DNA of 64,000 bases from Nitrospirota bacterium (GTDB lineage Bacteria > Nitrospirota > JACRHL01), in NCBI GenBank assembly GCA_029858285.1, contig JAOUFN010000009.1:26637-90636 (forward strand), given 5' to 3'. Position numbers and translations under genes: made by a program. Positions within the stretch are counted from its first letter, which is position 1. Each line of letters starts with the position of its first letter. Of this stretch, positions 55,159 to 64,000 are shown piece after piece. Under the pieces are notes generated by a model. The model was not told the origin of the DNA and searched no databases. It saw only the letters and a program-made list of their open reading frames with translations.

Positions 55159-55451
55159 GTTTCCTCCTTCGCAGAAAAAATTGCAGGGACCGGCAATTTC
55201 ACCGAACACCCCAACGGAATCCAAAGTCTCCCCCGGTGGATGGATTCCAAGGGTACTCCGAATCGGAAAAATGGGCAAATTTTCCAGAAAATCCACCAGT
55301 TGCAAATGGTGGCGAGATATGTGGGAACCCAGCCGGAAACGGTATCCGGGGATTGAGTGTGCGGAGCGGGCGGACGCGGAAAATCGGGTGTAAAATGGGG
55401 CCTCGCCCGGCAAAAATTCTCCCGGCTTTGTCCCAACACCCTCCACGTCAG

Positions 55452-58295
55452 GTGTCCGTGCAGCCCCAGCAGATCGTCATTCGCGGCGCCCGCGAACACA
55501 ACCTCAAGGGCATTGATGTCGCCATCCCCCGCGACAAACTGGTGGTACTCACCGGTTTGTCCGGGTCCGGCAAAAGCTCCCTGGCCTTCGACACCCTGTA
55601 TGCCGAGGGGCAGCGCCGCTACGTGGAGTCCCTGTCGGCTTACGCCCGCCAGTTTCTGGAGCAGATGGGCAAGCCGGATGTGGACAGTATCGAGGGACTT
55701 TCTCCGGCCATCTCCATTGAGCAGAAGACAACTTCGAAAAACCCGCGCTCCACCGTGGCCACGGTGACCGAGGTGTACGACTACCTGCGCCTGCTGTTTG
55801 CGCGCATCGGCATTCCCCACTGCCCGGAGTGCGGCGACCCCATCGCGGCGCAGACGGTGCAGCAGATGGTGGATGCGGTGGAGCGCATGGCGGAGGGCAC
55901 GCGCATTCTGGTGCTGGCGCCCATCGTGCGCGGCCGCAAGGGGGAGTACAAGCGTGAACTGGCCGCCCTGCGCAAACAAGGGTTTGTGCGCGTGCGCGTG
56001 GATGGCGAGGTGCGGGAGCTCGAAGAGGACATCAGCCTCGACAAGAACCTCAAACACGATATCGACGTGGTGGTGGACCGGCTGATCGTGCGCGAGGGCA
56101 TGCGCAAACGCCTGACCGACTCGGTGGAAACCGCCCTCAAGCTGGCCGAAGGACTGCTCACCATCCATGAGGTAGGCGGGGAGGCGGGAGAAGGGGGGAG
56201 CGATCGCCTGTTTTCCGAGCGCCATGCCTGCAATCGCTGCGGTGTCAGCCTGCCGGAACTGGCGCCGCGCATTTTTTCGTTCAACAGCCCCCACGGCGCA
56301 TGCCCCGCCTGCGACGGCCTGGGCAGCCACATGGAGGTGGACCCCGAACTGGTGGTGCCGGATGCGGGCAAGTCGCTGGCCGAGGGCGCCATCGCCCCCT
56401 GGCGGCGCACCTGGTCGGCCTACTTCGAGCAGGTGCTGGAAGGCCTGGCCAGGCACTACCGCATCCCCCTCGATCGCTCCTGGGGGAAGCTCAAGGAGGA
56501 GCAGCGGCGCGTCATCCTGCACGGTTCCGGCGACACGCCGATCACCTTCCGACTGGAGAAGGAGGGAGGGAGCAAATACTCCTTTACCAAACCGTTCGAG
56601 GGGGTAGTCGGGAACCTGTCGCGGCGCTACCACGAGACGTCTTCCGGTCAGATGCGCGAGGAGATTGGCGCCTACATGGCGGCGCGGCCGTGCCCGGACT
56701 GCAACGGGCAACGCCTGAAGGCCATCAGCCGCGCAGTGACGGTGGCGGGGCGCTCCATCGTGGAAATGACCGCCATGTCCATCGACGAGGCCTGCGACTT
56801 TTTTGCCGGATTGCCCCTGTCGGAGCGGGAACGCTTCATCGGCGAGCGGGTGCTGAAGGAAATCGGCGAGCGGCTGAGCTTTTTGCGCGACGTGGGACTC
56901 AACTACCTGACCCTGGACCGCTCCGCCGCCACCCTGTCCGGCGGCGAGGGGCAGCGCATCCGGCTGGCGACCCAGATCGGTTCACGGCTGACCGGAGTCA
57001 TGTATGTGCTGGACGAGCCGTCCATCGGCCTGCACCAGCGCGACAACACCCGCCTGCTGCACACCCTGACCACTCTGCGGGATCTGGGCAACACGGTGAT
57101 CGTGGTGGAACATGACGAGGAGACGATTCTGGCCGCCGACTACGTCATCGACATGGGGCCGGGGGCCGGGCACCGGGGTGGCGAGGTGGTGGCGGAGGGG
57201 ACCCCGAAACAGGTGGCGGCGGAGGAAAAATCCCTCACCGGCCAGTACCTGTCGGGCAAGCGGCGCATCGCCCTGCCGTACCGGGAGCGGTCCCCCAGGG
57301 GGTTTCTGGAGATTTTGGGGGCGAAGGAAAACAATCTCAAAAACGTCGACGCCAGCCTGCCGCTGGGGATGTTCACCGCCGTCACCGGGGTGTCGGGCTC
57401 CGGCAAGTCGACGCTGATTCTGGAAATTCTCTACAAGCACCTGGCCAGGTTTTTTCATGCCGCCGGGGACCGGCCGGGGGCGTGTACCGCCGTGCGTGGC
57501 CTGCAACACCTGGACAAGGTGATCCACATCGATCAGGGCCCCATTGGCCGTACCCCGCGCTCCAATCCGGCCACCTATACCGGGCTGTTCACGCTGATCC
57601 GCGACCTGTTTGCCGTGGTGCCGGAATCCCGCGCCCGGGGCTACAAGGCCGGGCGTTATTCCTTCAACGTGAAGGGGGGGCGCTGTGAAGCCTGCCAGGG
57701 GGACGGCCTGATCAAGATCGAAATGCATTTTCTGCCCGACGTGTTTGTCACCTGCGAGGCGTGCAAGGGGCGGCGCTACAACCGGGAAACCCTCGAAATT
57801 CTGTGGCGCGACAAGAACATTGCCGACGTTCTGGAAATGGAGGTGGAGGAGGCGTTCGACTTCTTCAAGGCGGTGCCCGCCATTCGCCGCAAGCTGCTGA
57901 CGCTGATGGACGTGGGGCTGGAATATGTCAAGCTGGGGCAGAGCGCGACGACCCTGTCCGGGGGCGAGGCGCAGCGCGTCAAGCTGAGCCGCGAACTGTC
58001 GCGCCGGGACACCGGCCGTACCCTATATCTGTTGGACGAACCCACCACCGGGTTGCATTTCGCCGACGTGCAAAAGCTGCTCAACGTGCTGGACCGGTTG
58101 GTGGAGGCGGGCAATACGGTGGTGGTGATTGAGCACAACCTGGACGTGATTCGCTGTGCCGACTGGATTGTGGACCTGGGGCCGGAGGGGGGGGGCGGTG
58201 GCGGAACCATTGTGGCCCAAGGGCCGCCCAAAAAGGTGGCCGCAGTGGCGGAGAGCCACACGGGGCGGTATTTGAAGGGGGTGTTGGGGAGGTAG
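55452..58295 (+). CDS. uvrA: UvrABC excinuclease subunit A
   Basis: A 947-residue damage-recognition ATPase of nucleotide excision repair. Two ABC modules are intact: Walker [21 protein letters not shown] and [15 protein letters not shown]; signatures [15 protein letters not shown] and [16 protein letters not shown]; Walker [15 protein letters not shown] and [14 protein letters not shown]. Zinc modules show CPECGDPI with [15 protein letters not shown], and [14 protein letters not shown] with [13 protein letters not shown] 55452 gives the usual length (about 940); an ATG at 55395 lies inside a TAAAAT that looks like a -10 box, so I prefer the later start. A Gly-rich run (GPEGGGGGG) near the C-terminus is unusual. 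About 290 bases separate it from the divergent Spy-like gene. Confidence 0.97.
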   Translation: MSVQPQQIVIRGAREHNLKGIDVAIPRDKLVVLTGLSGSGKSSLAFDTLYAEGQRRYVESLSAYARQFLEQMGKPDVDSIEGLSPAISIEQKTTSKNPRSTVATVTEVYDYLRLLFARIGIPHCPECGDPIAAQTVQQMVDAVERMAEGTRILVLAPIVRGRKGEYKRELAALRKQGFVRVRVDGEVRELEEDISLDKNLKHDIDVVVDRLIVREGMRKRLTDSVETALKLAEGLLTIHEVGGEAGEGGSDRLFSERHACNRCGVSLPELAPRIFSFNSPHGACPACDGLGSHMEVDPELVVPDAGKSLAEGAIAPWRRTWSAYFEQVLEGLARHYRIPLDRSWGKLKEEQRRVILHGSGDTPITFRLEKEGGSKYSFTKPFEGVVGNLSRRYHETSSGQMREEIGAYMAARPCPDCNGQRLKAISRAVTVAGRSIVEMTAMSIDEACDFFAGLPLSERERFIGERVLKEIGERLSFLRDVGLNYLTLDRSAATLSGGEGQRIRLATQIGSRLTGVMYVLDEPSIGLHQRDNTRLLHTLTTLRDLGNTVIVVEHDEETILAADYVIDMGPGAGHRGGEVVAEGTPKQVAAEEKSLTGQYLSGKRRIALPYRERSPRGFLEILGAKENNLKNVDASLPLGMFTAVTGVSGSGKSTLILEILYKHLARFFHAAGDRPGACTAVRGLQHLDKVIHIDQGPIGRTPRSNPATYTGLFTLIRDLFAVVPESRARGYKAGRYSFNVKGGRCEACQGDGLIKIEMHFLPDVFVTCEACKGRRYNRETLEILWRDKNIADVLEMEVEEAFDFFKAVPAIRRKLLTLMDVGLEYVKLGQSATTLSGGEAQRVKLSRELSRRDTGRTLYLLDEPTTGLHFADVQKLLNVLDRLVEAGNTVVVIEHNLDVIRCADWIVDLGPEGGGGGGTIVAQGPPKKVAAVAESHTGRYLKGVLGR

Positions 58296-58448
58296 GCAAT
58301 CCCGCCGCCCAAGTGACCGCTTCACCCTGAAGACGCTCGCCGAGGCTACTCTCGCTTCTTCCAAACCGCAGCCTGCCCAGGGCCCATCCAGAATCCTTCC
58401 GAGGCGCCGCAAGCCTGCTCCCGCCACAGGGGGCGGCTGTTTGGTCTA

Positions 58449-58477
58449 AATTATTACCATAATGTCGTAATTATTAC
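58449..58477. repeat. Pair of 9-base direct repeats spaced by two helical turns
   Basis: AATTATTAC at 58449-58457 and again at 58469-58477; the start-to-start distance is 20 bases, so both copies face the same side of the helix. It sits about 130-160 bases upstream of the sigma-54 promoter, where activator sites are expected. It does not match the NtrC or NifA consensus. Confidence 0.6.
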
Positions 58478-58607
58478 TGTTGCGTTGTTACGCCTGCGTC
58501 GGGGTGGCGGGCCGAGGGCCTGGTGTGGCCTGAAGATAAAGAAATATATCCATATATATCAATTGGATTAGTGCTATCCGTCGAGGTGGTGGGGTTTTTT
58601 TCAAAAG

Positions 58608-58622
58608 TGGCACAGACGTTGC
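58608..58622 (+). promoter_or_regulatory. Sigma-54 (RpoN) -24/-12 promoter of glnB
   Basis: TGGCAC-AGACG-TTGC matches the consensus TGGCAC-N5-TTGC exactly, with GG and GC separated by ten bases. Transcription should begin near 58634, about 127 bases before glnB. It implies activation by an enhancer-binding protein such as NtrC. Confidence 0.9.
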
Positions 58623-58646
58623 GGTAGGAAGGTGCGGGTGCTTTGA

Positions 58647-59099
<453 letters not shown>

Positions 59100-59161
59100 T
59101 CGCGCCTCTCCCTCCGGCCGGAACGTATGGCCTCCCCGGACGGGCGGGGGGACAAAGGGAG

Positions 59162-60844
<1,683 letters not shown>

Positions 60845-60880
60845 TGCGCCCGCCGTTGGGGGCTTTTGGCCGCCACCCCC

Positions 60881-60908
60881 TTGCATTCGGGGTGATCCGG
60901 GATATAAT
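60881..60908 (+). promoter_or_regulatory. Sigma-70 promoter of tRNA-Asn
   Basis: TTGCAT (60881-60886), 16-base spacer, TATAAT (60903-60908). The -10 is perfect and the -35 has four of six matches. Start expected near 60915, about 50 bases before the mature tRNA. Confidence 0.82.
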
Positions 60909-60966
60909 GGTGCGCTTCGCGCCGGTGTGTGCTTTTGGGCCGGTGCGGGATCATTGCCAGGGTTAT

Positions 60967-61042
60967 TCCCCAGTAGCTCAGTCGGTAGAGCAGGTGACTG
61001 TTAATCACCGGGTCCGTGGTTCGAGTCCGCGCTGGGGAGCCA
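60967..61042 (+). tRNA. tRNA-Asn (anticodon GTT)
   Basis: A 76-base tRNA. The acceptor stem TCCCCAG pairs with CTGGGGA; D arm GCTC…GAGC; anticodon stem GGTGA/TCACC with loop CTGTTAA, anticodon GTT at 61000-61002; T arm with GGTTCGAGTCC-type loop. The 3' CCA is encoded (61040-61042). Asn tRNA is a t6A substrate, the modification made through YrdC-type proteins. Confidence 0.97.
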
Positions 61043-61047
61043 ATTAC

Positions 61048-61083
61048 GCCCACTGGGAACCGCAAAGCCGGTTCGGTGGGCGG
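61048..61083 (+). other. Imperfect hairpin just after tRNA-Asn
   Basis: GCCCAC-TGG-GAACCG and CGGTTC-G-GTGGGC pair as two six-base stems with a small asymmetric bulge and loop of about five bases. No T-run follows, so it is not the terminator. It may protect or guide 3' processing of the tRNA precursor. Confidence 0.5.
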
Positions 61084-61092
61084 TCAACAATG

Positions 61093-61128
61093 CGGCCGGG
61101 TGGTAGGAAACTTCCACCCGGCCGTTTT
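61093..61128 (+). terminator. Intrinsic terminator of the tRNA-Asn transcript
   Basis: Perfect 11-bp stem CGGCCGGGTGG / CCACCCGGCCG with loop of ten bases, followed by TTTT. Confidence 0.9.
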
Positions 61129-61239
61129 CGTGAACAGCCAGCCCGGCAATGCCGCGGCGTTCAACCCCGGCACCTGTCACGGGCCACGTGATCCCGTACC
61201 GTCGGGTGTCACGTGGCCCGAGACCGTGCCTTTGCTGTC

Positions 61240-62787
61240 CTAGTCCCGGTGCTCGCCGTCGTTTTCCACGCCCACCAGCGCGCTGCCGCGGGCGGCGGCC
61301 GTGGGGGTCATCGCAAACATGTCGAACTGAAACGCCACGGTTTTACGCAGGCGTTTGGGGAGTTCGATGGTCACATCCAGCACCCCCGTGGAGACCGGAA
61401 CGGCACGCATCAGGGGCGTGACGTCCTCGGCCGTGGCCGGGGAACCCTTGCGGGCCACGATCGCCAGGGCGGTGGCCGGACTGGCCTCAATCGGGCTGCC
61501 CTGCTGCGTGGTGAACAGCAGCCAGCGGCGGAGTTTTCCATCTTCGGATTCGCCGATTTCCACGGCCCGCACGTCCAGACGGGCGGCGTTGGAGGCATCC
61601 AGCATGGCCACGATGTCGGCCTTGGCCGCATCGAGGGATGCCTGCGTGATCAAATCGCCCATGGCGGCCAGCACGGCGGCCCGCGCCGCGTCCAGCCCGG
61701 CCCGCGTGGCCAGACCACCGGTGGCGTCCAGCACCTCGGTCTTGGCCGCGTTGAGCGCGTCCAGCGTGGCCAGATCGTTGATGAAGGTCGCCGTGTCGCA
61801 CACCGGCCCCGCCTCGGGGGGGCAGGGCATGATCCCGAACAGGGTGAGCAGCGTTTGGCTGAGCCGTTCAGAGGCGCCGTTCACATCGTTGCGGGTGGCG
61901 ATGTCGGGCGGAATCTGCGGAAACTGGAAATCCCTCGGCAGGGTGTTCACCTGATTGCGGAGCGCGGTAAGGTCGTCCGCCAGACCGACGAGGCGGTTGA
62001 CCGCTTCGATCTTCAAAAAGCCGGTGTCGTTCTTGACCGCGGCCACCTGGGCGCTGATGTTCGCGTCGTGGGTTTCGAGGGTCAAACCGCCGCCGCCGGG
62101 CAGTTCATAATAAAACCCGCTGCTCAGGGAGGTGTGGGCAAAGCCGTCGGCGCCGATGCCGGTGGGCAGGCGGTCGAACAGGTCCAGCAGCGGCTCCCAT
62201 ACGGTGCTCCCCGGAGCCTTGGCCTCGAACAGCCAGTTGACCGTGAAGGTGCCGGGGGTGTTGGCCAGCACATCCACCCCCGGAGCCGCTCCGCCCGCCA
62301 TGAACGCGAGGGGGGCCGGGTTGGTCACGGTCAGGGTGAAGCGGGTGGGCAGGACCACCCGGGTGACACCGGGGGCGACCAACTGGATCTGCGCCTCGCC
62401 GGTCCAGCGGGCCACGCCGGAAGCCAGACTGGACTCGGCGGGGTTGAAGGTCATGCGCTCGCCGGGGCGGGGAGTGACCGCAAAATCAAGGCCGTCGATG
62501 GCGTTGTCGAAGGCCGCCTCCGGGGTGGTGCCGTTGACGATGCCCCAACTGAGGGCCGCAAAGCCGGCGGGATTGGCCACCGCATAGGTGATGGTGCGGC
62601 CCCCGGAGCGGCCCCACTGGGCTCCGGAAACGGTGTCGCTGTCGGTGACCGTGACGCCGCCGGGCAGGCTCCCCGGCGTGACCGGCCCGATGGCGGCCGC
62701 GCTGCCGGGGGTGCCAAGGGCAAGGCAGGTGGCGGTGATGAGCGCCGCCAGCGGGGCGCGGGTGACGAGTTTTTGAATGCAGTGCAT
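61240..62787 (-). CDS. Unknown exported protein with three 20-residue C-terminal repeats
   Basis: A 515-residue protein; no family recognised. Signal peptide: TRAPLAALITATCLALGTPG, then SAAA-IG. Residues about 40-245 are beta-rich and Gly/Pro/Thr-rich (GGVTVTDSDTVSGAQWG, RFTLTVTNPAPLAFMAGG), like an extracellular domain. Residues about 250-335 turn helical. Residues 338-397 contain three tandem 20-residue repeats: DLATLDALNAAKTEVLDATG, GLATRAGLDAARAAVLAAMG and DLITQASLDAAKADIVAMLD, predicted amphipathic helices. The last 115 residues are again strand-rich. Ribosome site AGAGGGGA precedes ATG 62787. It is convergent with the tRNA transcript and alone. It may be surface-bound or secreted; the function is unknown. 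Confidence 0.75.
   Translation of the reverse strand: MHCIQKLVTRAPLAALITATCLALGTPGSAAAIGPVTPGSLPGGVTVTDSDTVSGAQWGRSGGRTITYAVANPAGFAALSWGIVNGTTPEAAFDNAIDGLDFAVTPRPGERMTFNPAESSLASGVARWTGEAQIQLVAPGVTRVVLPTRFTLTVTNPAPLAFMAGGAAPGVDVLANTPGTFTVNWLFEAKAPGSTVWEPLLDLFDRLPTGIGADGFAHTSLSSGFYYELPGGGGLTLETHDANISAQVAAVKNDTGFLKIEAVNRLVGLADDLTALRNQVNTLPRDFQFPQIPPDIATRNDVNGASERLSQTLLTLFGIMPCPPEAGPVCDTATFINDLATLDALNAAKTEVLDATGGLATRAGLDAARAAVLAAMGDLITQASLDAAKADIVAMLDASNAARLDVRAVEIGESEDGKLRRWLLFTTQQGSPIEASPATALAIVARKGSPATAEDVTPLMRAVPVSTGVLDVTIELPKRLRKTVAFQFDMFAMTPTAAARGSALVGVENDGEHRD
61597..61776 (-). repeat. Three tandem 60-base coding repeats
   Basis: Three units of 60 bases encode the 20-residue repeats of the unknown exported protein. 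The protein pattern L-x-T-x3-L-x-A-A-[KR]-x2-[IV] is shared, while the DNA has diverged, so the duplication is old. Confidence 0.8.
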
Positions 62788-62937
62788 GGGGGGTCCCCTC
62801 TACCAGGAAAAGTTTTTGGGGCTGGATTTCCAGTACGGCGCCCGATCTCCACGAGGGGAGTATTGCCGGGGTTACGGCGGTGGCGGTTTACTGGACAACC
62901 GATCCCCCCCTGCGTATCGGTCGGAACCGGCGGCGGG

Positions 62938-63369
62938 TTAAGGCGGGTCGGTCGGGTCGGGCGGGGCGGGCGCCAGCATCCAGCCCTCGGATCGAATGAT
63001 GCCGGGCGGGGCGAAAGGATCGGTCTGCGGGTCGGACTGCCGCTCCCACGCCAACCGCACCACCTGTTCCCCCATCTGGCCCAGCCGGAGTTTTTCGACC
63101 AGTGCCAGAATCTCCTTGAGCGACATGGGGGGGCGCACGCAAAAGCGGCCGCGGGCGTCGTGCCAGGGGTGGCTGTAGTGACGGCGGCGGCGGAGCGGTT
63201 TGCGGGTGTTTTTGCGAAAACGCGCCGGGCGTTCCGGGCAGGACTTCGGGGTGGGGGTAAAACGCCCTTGCCGGTCGCGGTCGATCACCCGCCGGAGGGG
63301 GGAGCGGCGCGGAACGTGGAACACGATCCGCCCGTCCGGTGTGGTTTTGATGCCTTTTGGCAGGTGCAT
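62938..63369 (-). CDS. Unknown basic protein with three D-x-x-GR-[FI] motifs
   Basis: A 143-residue protein with no recognised family. It is very basic in the first 100 residues. The pattern D-x(1,2)-GR-[FI] occurs three times: TPDGRIVFHVPRR, DRQGRFTPTPKS and DARGRFCVRPPMS. A helical stretch follows (SLKEILALVEKLRLGQMGEQ) and the tail is Pro-rich. No signal peptide or membrane helix is seen. ATG 63369 has AGAAAGG upstream; longer frames look like non-coding extension. The three similar turns could each be a short beta-hairpin that binds nucleic acid. That is speculation. Confidence 0.55.
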   Translation of the reverse strand: MHLPKGIKTTPDGRIVFHVPRRSPLRRVIDRDRQGRFTPTPKSCPERPARFRKNTRKPLRRRRHYSHPWHDARGRFCVRPPMSLKEILALVEKLRLGQMGEQVVRLAWERQSDPQTDPFAPPGIIRSEGWMLAPAPPDPTDPP

Positions 63370-64000
63370 GGTCGCCTTTCTGTGCGGCCTGGCCGCCGGG
63401 GTTGTGCGCCCTCCTCCCCCCTCAACATGCCCGTCTGCCGGTTCGGGGGCAACGGCTGTTTTTTCCCCGATCCGGGCGGGACATCGCGCCATTCGTACAA
63501 CACATCGAAATCATTGGCGATTTGTGCCGGTTGGCAGAGGGGGTGGATGCGGATTGGGGCGCGCCGTTCTGCCTCCGGGGTTTTTTCGCGGCGCGGGAAG
63601 GAAAAGGGAAAATCCTGACCGAACAATCGGTTGCGTTTGTCACAGGGGCGGGGAACGGCAGCAAGGACAAGGGGTTGCGGCGCTTGCCGGGTGTTTATCG
63701 GAATGCTATATACGGTGTGTGCGCGCCCGTGGGCTGGCGGCTGGTGGGGCGGGAGTTTGGCTTTCGCAGGATGGGAAACCCGGGGTGTGGAAAAAATCCA
63801 CCGGAAACGGCTTTAAGTGTTTGAAATTTCGGATAAGAAACCGGGGTGCGGGCGTTTTTGTCACCGGGTTTTTCGCAGGGTTTTTTCGGGGGGTGGGTCG
63901 GAAATTCAATGGGTTGCAGGGGCGGTTTTGGGGGGTTGTGGTGGCGGAAATGCTTTAGAGAAACAAAAATGCCCGGCCAGATTGGCAAGAAACGGGGGTT
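63370..64000. other. Terminal 631 bases without a reliable gene
   Basis: Several short open frames exist on both strands, but none has a good ribosome site plus protein-like composition. The last 200 bases have a strong G+T bias on the plus strand with repeated GGGTTTTT-like runs (63865-63935). An upstream promoter for the minus-strand gene at 63369 is expected but not identified. A gene continuing beyond the window edge cannot be excluded. Confidence 0.4.

Noticed and set aside
58415..58442. Terminator after uvrA
   Set aside because: Only a 5-bp stem and a short T-run; too weak to list as a feature.
63285..63626. Minus-strand open frame overlapping the start of the 143-residue gene
   Set aside because: No ribosome site, and its second half is a frame-shifted reading of the downstream gene.

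Overview
The window is a GC-rich chromosomal segment from a Gram-negative bacterium. Outer-membrane barrels and a porin, an RND efflux pair, a type II secretion operon and secreted or lipoprotein-like products all require an outer membrane. PII (GlnB), a NifA-type activator and a sigma-54 promoter point to a proteobacterium that probably fixes nitrogen. I cannot name the genus. A deep-branching proteobacterial lineage such as Magnetococcia is only a guess. I see no phage, transposase, insertion sequence, integrase or CRISPR array; almost everything reads as stable chromosome.

Layout. 1-10.1 kb: an alginate-export-type porin cut by the window edge, a P2-type cation ATPase, an HspQ/YccV-domain protein, a multi-PAS hybrid histidine kinase, and two related small outer-membrane barrels on either side of a 5-formyl-THF cyclo-ligase-like gene. 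10.1-14.6 kb (minus): panD, then a four-gene surface-glycan set (methyltransferase, small flippase, GT2, GT-C). 14.7-19.1 kb (minus): RND permease and adaptor. 19.2-27.2 kb (plus): purD, purE, a YrdC-domain gene, riboflavin synthase, ispH, a JAMM peptidase, a secreted TPR protein and enolase. 27.3-30.2 kb (minus): a 992-residue Kelch/thrombospondin-3 surface protein. 30.4-47.6 kb (plus): rsmE, then a tightly packed run of 17 genes starting at a consensus sigma-70 promoter: type II secretion C-D-E-F-G-H-I-J-N-L-M, glycine cleavage gcvT-gcvPA-NUDIX-gcvPB, rnhA and a MoaB/CinA-domain gene. 47.6-49.9 kb: a Fur-box-controlled cupredoxin, an FTR1 iron permease and an unknown exported protein, closed by a terminator. 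50-55.2 kb: dapF, a large unknown secreted protein, a dGTPase-family gene with a small membrane protein, and a Spy-like periplasmic protein. 55.4-60.8 kb: uvrA, then a sigma-54 promoter with glnB and a nifA-like activator. 60.9-64 kb: tRNA-Asn with its promoter and terminator, then two unknown genes and a stretch in which I see no reliable gene.

How the parts fit. Housekeeping (purine, riboflavin, isoprenoid, lysine/peptidoglycan, one-carbon metabolism, excision repair) is interleaved with envelope functions. The regulation that can be read directly is iron repression (a near-perfect Fur box over a -10 element), nitrogen control (a -24/-12 promoter ahead of PII and a NifA-type activator), and strong sigma-70 promoters ahead of the secretion operon and tRNA-Asn. 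Points worth a second look are the secretion operon without gspK and with a short secretin, the glycan module with an SMR-like flippase in place of GtrA, the NUDIX gene inserted between the two halves of glycine decarboxylase with no gcvH nearby, the unknown third gene of the iron operon, and several unknown exported proteins, one with three exact-length 20-residue repeats. I found no clearly new defence or mobile system.
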